35,833 nt of DNA from Nostocaceae cyanobacterium (GTDB taxonomy: Bacteria > Cyanobacteriota > Cyanobacteriia > Cyanobacteriales > Nostocaceae), in contig JASJCY010000031.1 in the NCBI GenBank assembly GCA_030065825.1, positions 1 through 35,833 of the forward strand. The letters run 5' to 3'. This document shows positions 1 to 6,717 of this stretch, in pieces. How positions within the stretch are numbered: the first letter of the stretch is position 1; each line of letters opens with the position of its first letter. The notes under the pieces were generated by a model. That model was not told the DNA's origin. It saw only the letters and a list, made by a program, of their open reading frames with translations, and ran no database searches. The position numbers were made by a program, and so were the translations under genes.

Positions 1-131
1 AGTGGTTTGTCCCATAAAATATGATGGGGTTTCCATCACACCCACCTGGGACTATAAGTCCCAGTCTAATAGTCAAAGTCATATAAATATGACTATAAAA
101 CTAGCCATCAAAACTAATGGGACAGACCACT
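1..131. mobile_element. MITE-like inverted-repeat element, touching window edge
   Basis: The terminal 27 bases at 1-27 (starting AGTGGTTTGTCCCAT) and 105-131 (ending ATGGGACAGACCACT) are imperfect inverted repeats, about three quarters identical. Between them lie three smaller hairpins: GATGG/CCATC at 23-37, CTGGGACT-ATA-AGTCCCAG at 46-64 and AGTCATAT-AA-ATATGACT at 78-95. There is no coding potential. A related element with nearly the same left end lies at 25014-25115. The right end abuts ACTAGT, a hexamer that also borders the next elements. Non-autonomous mobility is inferred from structure only. Confidence 0.5.
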
Positions 132-392
132 AGTACTCCACCAAGTAAACTATGCGGGGTTAATAAGGAAAGAACAAAGTTTTTTCTCCCCCTCTTCCCC
201 CTCTTCCTCCTCTTCCCCCTCTCTGCCTTTACCCCGCAAAGTTGGTGTGACAGACTACTAGTGGTCTGGCAAGTCAACTTTGATGGGTAGAATAATAAAC
301 CACTCCAGACGTAGAGGACACAGAGGAAGAGAAACACAGGACAAGTCTAAAACTTGTTTTACCCCGCAAAGTTTCATTGGTCGAGTACTAGG
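129..392. repeat. Two chained inverted-repeat elements joined at ACTAGT hexamers
   Basis: ACTAGT occurs at 129-134 and 257-262 and ACTAGG at 387-392. The first interval has inward ends related as TATGCGGGGTTAA and TTACCCCGCAAAGTT. The second starts with a CAAGTCAACTTTGATGGG segment and ends with a second copy of TTACCCCGCAAAGTTT. A pyrimidine-rich CTCCCCCTCTTCCCC stretch lies at about 186-225. No gene is visible between the window start and 493. The rest, to 493, shows only scattered repeat fragments such as CTGTCCCATTCTTTG near 428. Confidence 0.4.
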
Positions 393-493
393 ACAGGGGT
401 TTACCCATTCCCTACCAACCAATCATCTGTCCCATTCTTTGTTCAAATTAGTATAAGTGTGTAACTATATAACGCTTGGGTACAAAAGCTGTA

Positions 494-1435
494 TTATCCC
501 AAACTCCCAACCGCTTCTGCAACTAAGCGCGACACAAAGGGTAAAATCTCCTGAGTTTTCGCATTCTCCTTCCCTTCCGTAAACACCACCAATAAATAGG
601 GACGCAAATTGGGAATCTCAATATAGGCTGCATCGTGACGTACCTGACTTGTCCAACCTGCTTTTGACCATATTTGTCCTTCCTGAGGTAAACCACCCCC
701 TAAAAACCCCGTAACTTGGTCTTCCTCCACATCTTGTGGTAAATCATCCGGGTTGAGACTGCGCTTGAGTAAATCCATCATAATTTGCGATCGCCCACTG
801 GAAACCGCTACCCCACCCACGATACTATGTAATAACCTAGCAGTGGCGTTGGTAGTCACCATATTGCGATTTTCCAACATTTCCCCATAAAATGCCCTTT
901 CCCGTCCATAGGGACCATCACCCCAGGTTTTCTGACAGACGTTAATTGTCTCCATTTCTGTCCACCCCAAGGACTGGTAATAGCGGTTAATAATATTTCG
1001 TTGATGCTTCCAAGTCTCAAATGGTCCGGGGGATAATTGGGGACCTGATGTTGTACCAGTTAGCACATCTATCACTAAGCTAGTAGCATCATTGCTAGAA
1101 TCCACAATCATATCCTTAATTGCCCTTTCTAATTCCTGGGAAGGCTGACTCATACCTTTTCCCAGCCATTCATGTACCGCTACCAGATAAAATAATTTGA
1201 CCACACTTGCAGGATAAATCCGCTCAACGCCTCTATACGTAAATCCACGTACTTTATGAGTCCAAAAATCATCAGGGGTAAGGGCACCACCCGTATTTAC
1301 CAAAACTGGAGGATCGTAGACAATCCAAGTCAGAGCAATTTGGTTGCGGTCTAAACTGGGAAATTCTACCCAAGTTGCTTCTAAAATGCCATTACCTAGT
1401 TTTTCTAGTTGTTCGTCCTGACTGAAGAAAATCAT
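494..1435 (-). CDS. Serine hydrolase, class A beta-lactamase-like fold
   Basis: The protein belongs to the beta-lactamase/D-Ala-D-Ala peptidase-like serine hydrolase superfamily. Counting from an upstream ATG at 1459, an S-x-x-K nucleophile motif (SVVK) is at residues 85-88, an S-x-N motif (SSN) at 121-123, and a K-A-G triad in place of K-T-G at 266-268. All three active-site motifs are therefore present in order, which argues for a functional enzyme acting on a serine-reactive amide or ester, possibly peptidoglycan-related. I chose the ATG at 1435 (about 313 residues) because the longer start overlaps the divergent gene at 1437. No signal peptide or membrane segment is seen, which is odd for a penicillin-binding enzyme and suggests a cytosolic role or an unconventional substrate. 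True beta-lactamase activity is not implied. The head-to-head NlpC/P60 gene supports a cell-wall context. Confidence 0.7.
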   Translation of the reverse strand: MIFFSQDEQLEKLGNGILEATWVEFPSLDRNQIALTWIVYDPPVLVNTGGALTPDDFWTHKVRGFTYRGVERIYPASVVKLFYLVAVHEWLGKGMSQPSQELERAIKDMIVDSSNDATSLVIDVLTGTTSGPQLSPGPFETWKHQRNIINRYYQSLGWTEMETINVCQKTWGDGPYGRERAFYGEMLENRNMVTTNATARLLHSIVGGVAVSSGRSQIMMDLLKRSLNPDDLPQDVEEDQVTGFLGGGLPQEGQIWSKAGWTSQVRHDAAYIEIPNLRPYLLVVFTEGKENAKTQEILPFVSRLVAEAVGSLG

Positions 1436-1436
1436 T

Positions 1437-2153
1437 GTGTCCCTTAACCTAGAATCCAAAATCCAAAATCTAAAATTCGGTGAGTACCAGTGTTTGGCTA
1501 ACCTGAATGTATATGATTCTCCTGAATGTACGCGCTTGGCTACTCAAGCTGCAATTGAGCGACATTTACGGGTAATATCTAATCAGGATATTGCCCTTAG
1601 GGTATGTTTGTGTGAAGATGATTATCCCGGTTGGTTATCTGTCAATGACTGGGAATTTTTACAACCAGCTACTGTAGTTTACCAGGCTAAATCCTTTTGT
1701 GAATCTGATATTCAAAAATTACTGCCAGAGATAATTGATTTTACCCACAAAGCGATGCAAGAACCGAATTATTACCTCTGGGGTGGGACTGTGGGACCAA
1801 ATTACGATTGTTCGGGTTTGATGCAAGCAGCATTTTGTTCGGTGGGGGTTTGGTTACCTAGAGATGCGTACCAGCAGGAAGAATTTTTGCAGCCTATAAC
1901 TATTACACAATTGCAACCGGGAGATTTGGTGTTTTTTGGGACTCCCGAAAAAGCAACCCATGTGGGACTTTATTTAGGAGATGGTCGTTATATCCACAGT
2001 TCCGGGAAAGATAAGGGACGTAATGGAATTGGGATTGATATCCTCTCGGAACAAGGTGATGAGGTGAGTCTGTCTTATTATCAGCAGCTACGTGGTGCTG
2101 GTAGGGTTGTAAAGAGTTATAAACCGCAAAGACGGGAAGGGCACGAAGAATGA
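1437..2153 (+). CDS. NlpC/P60 cell-wall endopeptidase with N-terminal SH3b domain
   Basis: This is a C40-family gamma-D-glutamyl-L-diamino acid endopeptidase of the type crystallised from Nostoc and Anabaena, which cleaves peptidoglycan stem peptides. Residues about 16-80 form a bacterial SH3-like domain. The catalytic domain follows, with the nucleophile in YDCSGLM (Cys125), general-base His in ATHVGLYLG (His175) and a third polar residue in YIHSSG (His187). Family members of this type act on recycled or free muropeptides and lack a signal peptide, as here. The GTG at 1437 is the only standard start that preserves the SH3b domain. The first codons lie in an AAAATCCAAAATCTAAAATTC repeat-like stretch, so the real N-terminus is uncertain. 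The gene overlaps the next one by four bases (ATGA), indicating translational coupling. Confidence 0.85.
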   Translation: MSLNLESKIQNLKFGEYQCLANLNVYDSPECTRLATQAAIERHLRVISNQDIALRVCLCEDDYPGWLSVNDWEFLQPATVVYQAKSFCESDIQKLLPEIIDFTHKAMQEPNYYLWGGTVGPNYDCSGLMQAAFCSVGVWLPRDAYQQEEFLQPITITQLQPGDLVFFGTPEKATHVGLYLGDGRYIHSSGKDKGRNGIGIDILSEQGDEVSLSYYQQLRGAGRVVKSYKPQRREGHEE

Positions 2154-3163
2154 GGAGTGGGTTAGTTTCTAATGGTATGTTGGGACAAGATGGGGAATTA
2201 TCTCCTATTGTCCCTGATGTTTCGGTGGTGGTGCCGATTAAGGATGAGGTGGAAAGTTTACCTCATCTTTTGACTGCGATCGCATCTACGTTGCAAGGAA
2301 GTGAATATAGTTATGAAATTATCTGCATTGATGATGGTTCTACGGATGGTTCCCCCCAGTGGTTAAAGGAACAAGCACAAGTCCGCAATGACCTAAAAGC
2401 GGTGATTTTGCGGCGTAATTATGGTCAAACTGCGGCGATGTCTGCGGGATTTAATTATGCTATGGGCAAAGTGATTGTAACTTTGGATGCTGATTTACAG
2501 AATGACCCAGATGATATTCCTATGTTGTTAGGGAAGTTGGAGGAGGGTTATGATTTGGTCAGCGGTTGGCGCAAAAATCGCCAAGACGCAGCCTTAAATA
2601 GGTTACTCCCCTCTAAGATAGCTAACTGGTTAATTCGTCGGATTACGGGGGTAAAAATCCATGATTATGGATGTTCCCTCAAGGCTTATCGCGCTGAGTT
2701 AGTAGCGGATATGAATCTTTATGGCGAACTACACCGCTTTTTACCTGCTTTGGCGTATATTGAAGGGGCAAGAATTACGGAAATGCCTGTCCGTCACCAT
2801 GCACGGCGTTTTGGTAGTAGTAAGTATGGTTTATCGCGGACTTTCCGAGTCTTGATGGATTTATTGACCATTGCCTTTATGAAGAAGTTCCTCACCCGTC
2901 CCATGCATGTTTTCGGGTTATTTGGTTTGGGGTCGATGATTTCTGGGGCGTTAATTGGTATTTATTTAACTTACGTCAAGTTCGCTTATCAGGAAGATAT
3001 TGGTAATCGTCCTTTATTAATTTTGGCTGTATTGCTTTTGGTAACTGGAGTACAGTTATTTTGCTTTGGTTTGTTGGCAGAATTGCTTATGCGTACTTAC
3101 CACGAATCTCAGGGTCGTCCCATATACCGAGTGAGAGAAATTGTGGCGAAAAATGGGAAGTAG
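2150..3163 (+). CDS. Family 2 glycosyltransferase, polyprenyl-phosphate sugar transferase type
   Basis: This GT2 (GT-A fold) enzyme probably transfers a sugar from a nucleotide donor to polyprenyl phosphate at the inner face of the cytoplasmic membrane, like DPM1/GtrB/ArnC relatives. The N-terminal catalytic domain has VSVVVPIKDE at 24-33, the DDGSTDGS donor-binding motif at 61-68 and the DAD metal-binding motif at 113-115. Two hydrophobic segments at about 253-276 and 288-312 are the usual C-terminal membrane anchors of this subfamily. The ATGA overlap with the NlpC/P60 gene places both in one transcription unit, consistent with an envelope role. Donor and acceptor sugars cannot be told from sequence. 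A pair of GTAGGGGCGCAA hairpins follows the stop codon and may mark the transcript end. Confidence 0.85.
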   Translation: MRSGLVSNGMLGQDGELSPIVPDVSVVVPIKDEVESLPHLLTAIASTLQGSEYSYEIICIDDGSTDGSPQWLKEQAQVRNDLKAVILRRNYGQTAAMSAGFNYAMGKVIVTLDADLQNDPDDIPMLLGKLEEGYDLVSGWRKNRQDAALNRLLPSKIANWLIRRITGVKIHDYGCSLKAYRAELVADMNLYGELHRFLPALAYIEGARITEMPVRHHARRFGSSKYGLSRTFRVLMDLLTIAFMKKFLTRPMHVFGLFGLGSMISGALIGIYLTYVKFAYQEDIGNRPLLILAVLLLVTGVQLFCFGLLAELLMRTYHESQGRPIYRVREIVAKNGK

Positions 3164-3178
3164 TGTCAAAAGTTTGCA

Positions 3179-3250
3179 GTAGGGGCGCAATGCTTGCGCC
3201 CAAAAGGCGCGGAGTTTGCAGTAGGGGCGCAATGCTTGCGCCCAAAAGGC
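3179..3250 (+). repeat. Two tandem GTAGGGGCGCAA hairpin repeats after the GT2 gene
   Basis: Two copies of a 30-base unit at 3179-3208 and 3221-3250, period 42. Each contains GGGCGCAA-TGC-TTGCGCCC, a perfect 8-bp stem with a 3-base loop. They lie 15 bases after the GT2 stop codon in the sense orientation of that gene. The same element, in diverged or covarying form, occurs at 12313-12600, 29227-29389 (complement) and 33486-33508 (complement). Confidence 0.8.
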
Positions 3251-3255
3251 TTTTA

Positions 3256-3351
3256 GACAAAAATATCCCCATCTTAACTTCTCTAGTCGTTAATTATATC
3301 ATTCGTAGGGGAATTATATCATTCGTAGGGGCGCGGAAACCACGCCCCTAC
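3256..3351 (+). repeat. 88-bp-type intergenic repeat, copy 1, with internal duplication
   Basis: This copy resembles the repeats at 10012-10099 and 10354-10441. Shared parts are an A-rich start, TAATTATATCATTYGTAGGGG, and a terminal hairpin GTAGGGGCGCGG-AAA-CCACGCCCCTAC. A 20-base part (3292-3311) is repeated immediately at 3312-3331, the footprint of a local slippage duplication. No gene is visible between 3164 and 3569. The remainder holds only weak repeat fragments, including a GGCAGGGATGCCCGTTCCAC stretch near 3480. Confidence 0.7.
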
Positions 3352-3569
3352 AATTGGATCTGTTGCAAACATTTTTTGATTTGGTATAAGTAGGTAGGCA
3401 CAATTAGGCATTGCTGAATGAAGGGATGAATAATGAGTAGGGTAGGTATCTTGCCTGCCTGGTGAAATATAGAAAACGGGCAGGGATGCCCGTTCCACAA
3501 ACCAAGATGCTCATCCCACAAAACCATCAAAATCATCCCCCATGCATACAACACCCATCAAGGTGATTC

Positions 3570-3671
3570 TTAACTCCACACCACCCGAAAACCGTGGGAG
3601 GATTTGGTGGCTTCAGAAGAGTGGGTGACGCGGCTGGCAGAGCGGCAATATTGAGGAATGCTAACCAACGA
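3570..3671 (-). other. Putative DGR-type variable region at the 3' end of the FGE-fold gene
   Basis: Codons for residues 421-446 are dominated by NNC/NNT triplets at the positions where C-type-lectin-fold targets of diversity-generating retroelements vary. Reading the gene strand: GTT AGC ATT, then TAT, then after GCC come AGC, GTC ACC CAC TCT TCT, and later GCC ACC, TCC TCC CAC. Restoring AAC or AAT at each gives the Asn-rich template pattern common in cyanobacterial retroelements. Invariant flanks CGTGGTGGTTC, TGCCGCTCTGCC and GGTTTTCGGGTGGTGTGG match the usual scaffold of such targets. This is inference from codon pattern; no template repeat or reverse transcriptase lies in the window. Confidence 0.5.
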
Positions 3672-4928
3672 ACCACCACGCAGAACTCGGGAACGATTAT
3701 CATTATCATTCCGTGCTGTGCCGTCTGTGGGCGCGTTATTATAGTTGGTATGCCAGGTATCTTGGCACCATTCCCAAACATTCCCATGCATATCATACAA
3801 GCCAAAGGCATTGGGTGGGAATTCTCCTACATCTGTGGTTGTTTCCCGATCAATTCCTTTTTGTTCAGAAGCGTAAATATAATTTCCGTTGTAATTTGCT
3901 AAATCAGTAGTAATAGTTTCGCCAAAATAAAACGGTCTATTAGTATTAATACCAGTGCGACAGGCATATTCCCATTCTGCTTCACTGGGGAGACGATATT
4001 GTTTACCTGTATAATCGGAGAGGCGATCGCAAAATTCAACCGCATCATACCACGAAACTTGTTCTACTGGTAGGTTATCTCCTTTGAATCTAGATGGATC
4101 TGGGTTTAGATTGCCCTTAACTTTGGGTAGTGCTGCTACGGCTTTCCACTGTGCCTGAGTTATGGGATATCTACCCATGTAGAATGATTTTACTGTGACT
4201 TCGTGTTGTGGTTTTTCTGTTCTAAAGACTTCCCGTTTCGGATCGAATTTGTTAACAAGCCTTTCTATTTCTTCATCTTCTGTACCCATCATAAATCTGC
4301 CACCAGGAATTTTGACCATTTCCAGGATTACACCATTAAGCAAGTCTTCTTTAAAATACTGTGCCTGACGAGGTATAGTACTGATAATTTTTCCTCGTGA
4401 ATCTACTGTGACTACTTCAGAATCAAATGTCTCCAGAAGAAGACCAGACTGTGGTATAGGTGTAGATTTAGGTATTGGTGAAGACTCTGATGGAGTTTTG
4501 GGTTCAGCTGTCTGGGACGGTTGATTAATACTATTCCCATAGAATACTCCTGTTACAAAACATGCACCTCCTCCCAAAGCCAAATAGAAAAAGTTTCTTC
4601 GGTTAGGTGTTAGTATCTGTGGTGGTTGTTGAGTACTTCGTCTCGTTGGAGTGCTAGGGGAAGGAACAGATAATTCTTTAGCAATAGCTTTTAGCTTGGG
4701 ATTTCTAGGGTTTGATTGACGTGCAGCAGAAATTAAATCTTTAACCCAGTTTTCAGCTTTTGCTTTTTTTATTATGTTAAAAACAATTTCGTTTAAATTA
4801 TTCCCTCCAGCAATTGCGTTTAAATTTTTATTTATAAGAGATAGCATTTGTTCTAGAGAAGCTTTGTCAGGAAAAGCATCAATTAAAGCTTCTTGTAATT
4901 CTTTATATTCTGGACCAGATAAACTCAT
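3570..4928 (-). CDS. EAD1 - membrane segment - formylglycine-generating-enzyme/C-type-lectin-fold protein
   Basis: Residues 4-85 form an effector-associated domain 1 (EAD1), recognised by LQEALIDAFPDKASLEQML, the IAGGNNLNEIVF core and the WVKDLISAARQSNPRN end. EAD1 is an alpha-helical homotypic adaptor domain of bacterial conflict and signalling systems. A basic Pro/Thr-rich linker and one hydrophobic segment (about 112-130) follow, then a Pro/Ser-rich stretch and an FGE-sulfatase domain (203-452) with IPGGRFMMGT, RLPSEAEWEYACR, GLYDMHGNVWEWC and VLRGGS. The two catalytic cysteines of true formylglycine-generating enzymes are not evident, so a ligand-binding role is more likely than catalysis. 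Residues 420-452 show a codon pattern typical of retroelement-diversified variable regions (separate entry). The ATG at 4928 fits the EAD1 boundary; an ATG at 4997 would add 23 atypical residues. The gene lies downstream of a second EAD1 gene on the same strand. Confidence 0.85.
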   Translation of the reverse strand: MSLSGPEYKELQEALIDAFPDKASLEQMLSLINKNLNAIAGGNNLNEIVFNIIKKAKAENWVKDLISAARQSNPRNPKLKAIAKELSVPSPSTPTRRSTQQPPQILTPNRRNFFYLALGGGACFVTGVFYGNSINQPSQTAEPKTPSESSPIPKSTPIPQSGLLLETFDSEVVTVDSRGKIISTIPRQAQYFKEDLLNGVILEMVKIPGGRFMMGTEDEEIERLVNKFDPKREVFRTEKPQHEVTVKSFYMGRYPITQAQWKAVAALPKVKGNLNPDPSRFKGDNLPVEQVSWYDAVEFCDRLSDYTGKQYRLPSEAEWEYACRTGINTNRPFYFGETITTDLANYNGNYIYASEQKGIDRETTTDVGEFPPNAFGLYDMHGNVWEWCQDTWHTNYNNAPTDGTARNDNDNRSRVLRGGSLVSIPQYCRSASRVTHSSEATKSSHGFRVVWS

Positions 4929-5106
4929 ATTTTTTTGAATATAATTTATCTCGAAATGCCCACGATTATAGCACTTTTCGGTTAAGTGTAGAGGCATTAG
5001 ACACGGAGTGGCTTCCCGCAGGGTAGCAGCTTAACTCCTAGGTCGAAGCAAGCTACGTAGAGTGGTACACAATCAAACCTAACCCCTCTCCTACCCTCAC
5101 CCCTAA

Positions 5107-5129
5107 CCCCTCTCCCATTGGGAGAGGGG
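5107..5129. terminator. GC-rich hairpin between the two EAD1 genes
   Basis: CCCCTCTCCC-ATT-GGGAGAGGGG is a perfect 10-bp stem with a 3-base loop. It lies just after the stop of the upstream EAD1 gene (minus strand) and before the FGE-fold gene. It has no clear T-run, so terminator, attenuator or plain repeat are all possible. The CCCCTCTCC motif is widespread in intergenic regions here (compare 17226-17286). Confidence 0.35.
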
Positions 5130-5149
5130 GAAAAGGAGAGGGGAAAGGG

Positions 5150-6190
5150 CTAACTTCCCTTAGTTTTTTGCCAATCTTTCAACGCACCAATGACAAAACT
5201 AGCTGCTGGATGACTCAGAAATTGCTCAAAAGCTTCAACACCACCTGTTTTCAATGCGCTAATTATTCTTGCTTTTAAGGTGAGGTTACTGTCAATCTGG
5301 GCGATCGCTTCCGTGGCTAGTGCCATTTTACCTGGGGTTGTATCGGTAGGATAGGACTTTTCTAAGTGTTCGAGTAATGCTTGAATTTCTGCTGCGGCTT
5401 CTTTAAGGGTTTGTTTTTGTTCAGCAGCGTAGTAATTATTTCGATTAGAATCACCTTCTACATGTTCGCTATAAATACCACTTTCATTGTAATTACCGCC
5501 AATTGTGTGGATTGTGTTATTGCCACTCATACTTATCTTTTCTCCTCTAATAAATATTCTTGAATTATATAAGTTTACTATACCTGTAGGTGAATTTTCT
5601 ATCACTGCTTTAATTCTTTTTTTAACTACAGCATCATTACTAGGTATGAATCTTTTTGAGTCTTCAACAGGTAAAGTTTGCTCATAGCTGGGGCAATATG
5701 TAATATCTTTTAATAGTTGGTTTCCAGGGTTTGATTTACGTGCCGCATCAATTAAGTTCTCAACCCAATTTTCAGATTCTGCTTTTTTTATTAATTTGAA
5801 AACAATCTCTTGTAAGTTGCCTTCTCCAGCAATTACGTCTAAATTTTTATCTAATTTAAAATATAACATTTGCTCTAGAGATGATTTATCAGGAAAAGCA
5901 CTAATTAAAGCATTTTGTAATTTTTGACACTGCTCACCAAATACCATCTTATTTTTATTCATATAATCAAGTCCTTTTTGAGTTATTTTAATATTTTGAT
6001 AATCTATAGGATATGAGCTTACTTGAGTATATAAAGGCTGCGCTTCCAGATATCCATCTTTTTCTAATAAATATATTTCATCAACAACTTGTTTGTGATA
6101 ATATCCTTGAATTTCAGGCGATTTGTACAAAGATTTTGGTCGGTATTTATTAATTTCAAGCAGAATCTTGTTACTCAAATCAGATAACAT
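5150..6190 (-). CDS. Winged-helix-like / EAD1 / C-terminal helical module protein
   Basis: Three parts can be seen. Residues 1-80 look like a small winged-helix domain (VVDEIYLLEKDGYLEA, then KITQKGLDYM). Residues about 86-165 are an EAD1 domain (LQNALISAFPDKSSLEQML, IAGEGNLQEIVF, WVENLIDAARKSNPGN), closely similar to that of the downstream FGE-fold protein. After a Gly/Asn-rich beta-like linker (222-257) comes a helical tail beginning TLKEAAAEIQALLEHLEKSY and ending in a small alanine/glycine-rich helix. I know this tail as a recurrent C-terminal module of cyanobacterial signalling and conflict proteins, without a settled function. By the EAD model the two proteins should bind each other through EAD1, this one acting as adaptor or regulator. 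It is the upstream gene of a two-gene minus-strand unit with a 221-bp gap. No catalytic motif is seen. Confidence 0.7.
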   Translation of the reverse strand: MLSDLSNKILLEINKYRPKSLYKSPEIQGYYHKQVVDEIYLLEKDGYLEAQPLYTQVSSYPIDYQNIKITQKGLDYMNKNKMVFGEQCQKLQNALISAFPDKSSLEQMLYFKLDKNLDVIAGEGNLQEIVFKLIKKAESENWVENLIDAARKSNPGNQLLKDITYCPSYEQTLPVEDSKRFIPSNDAVVKKRIKAVIENSPTGIVNLYNSRIFIRGEKISMSGNNTIHTIGGNYNESGIYSEHVEGDSNRNNYYAAEQKQTLKEAAAEIQALLEHLEKSYPTDTTPGKMALATEAIAQIDSNLTLKARIISALKTGGVEAFEQFLSHPAASFVIGALKDWQKTKGS

Positions 6191-6544
6191 ATTCGATACT
6201 TAACTTATAAAAGTAATATTTCTTAGGTAATTCTTATTATAGCGGTTTTCACTTGGGTGCAATACAGCCCCTTCATCTACTTTAGTTACTTTACTAAACT
6301 GGCGAATTTTGGGTTAGTGGACTACTAGTACAGTTCGGCGTAAATAAACCAACCATTTTAAACAGCCCAAAAACCTGCTATGTAAGTATTTCTAATTTTT
6401 AATTCTGCCCAGGGGTACTAGTACCGCTACGCGGAAGTCAAAAGTCAAAATTATTGTGTTTTCTAGCTTTGACCTTTTATAAATGGTTGCTTTATTTCCC
6501 CCGTGTACTAGTGGGATAGATTCAAGAAATTACCCGCTGGGGTA
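6191..6544. other. Gene-free stretch containing an ACTAGT-bounded element
   Basis: No reading frame with protein character. It holds the inverted-repeat element at 6324-6512, an internal GTACTAGTAC palindrome at about 6415, and AT-rich sequence that may contain the promoter of the minus-strand EAD1 pair just above 6190. Confidence 0.5.
6324..6512. mobile_element. MITE-like element with ACTAGTAC ends
   Basis: The left end at 6324 reads ACTAGTACAGTTCGGCGTAA and continues into AACCAACCATTTT. The right end, read on the complement from 6512, is ACTAGTACACGGGGGAAATA continuing into AAGCAACCATTTA. These are gapped terminal inverted repeats of roughly 38 bases. The interior is non-coding and contains a short ACGCGGAAGTCAAAAGTC motif. 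The ACTAGT termini match those of the elements at the left edge of the window although the interiors differ. Confidence 0.45.
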
Positions 6545-6717
6545 ATGTCAAAATTTTTATTTTATTTCACAGTAGAACTAAGCCAAGGAAATAAAAGTTA
6601 TCTAACAATCTTAACTGATGACTCATTTCCAGAAAAAGCATTGAATCTTTTGCTAAAAATTCAGCAAAATTTGATTTTTCTGCTTATCAATTACGTTGTT
6701 TTTTACCAGGTATTAAA
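6545..6717 (+). pseudogene. Possible frameshifted 5' part of the following hypothetical gene
   Basis: An ATG at 6545 opens a frame whose first 32 codons end ...TDDSFPEKA at 6640. In the frame used by the next gene, the sequence from 6640 reads IESFAKNSAKFDFSAYQLR and CFLPGIK and runs without a stop into the ATG at 6718. Loss of one A in GCAATTGAA (now GCATTGAA, 6638-6645) would explain the split. The restored protein would have about 337 residues. The competing reading is that the gene simply starts at 6718, which has AGG eight bases upstream. Confidence 0.3.

Noticed and set aside
101-337. Minus-strand 78-residue open frame
   Set aside because: It crosses two inverted-repeat elements and a CTCTTCCCCC tract; the Lys/Arg/Gly-rich middle is a by-product of that tract.
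494-1435. Annotating the serine hydrolase as an antibiotic-resistance beta-lactamase
   Set aside because: The active-site motifs are shared by many D-Ala-D-Ala peptidase-like enzymes, K-T-G is K-A-G, and there is no signal peptide.
3061-3393. Plus-strand frame overlapping the end of the GT2 gene and the hairpin repeats
   Set aside because: Overlaps the glycosyltransferase in another frame and then translates the repeats (CSRGAMLAPKR twice).
3594-3902. Plus-strand 102-residue frame opposite the FGE-domain gene
   Set aside because: Antisense to a clear FGE domain with intact motifs; composition is that of a shadow frame.
3570-6190. A complete diversity-generating retroelement
   Set aside because: No reverse transcriptase, accessory protein or template repeat is present anywhere in the window; only the target-like region can be supported.
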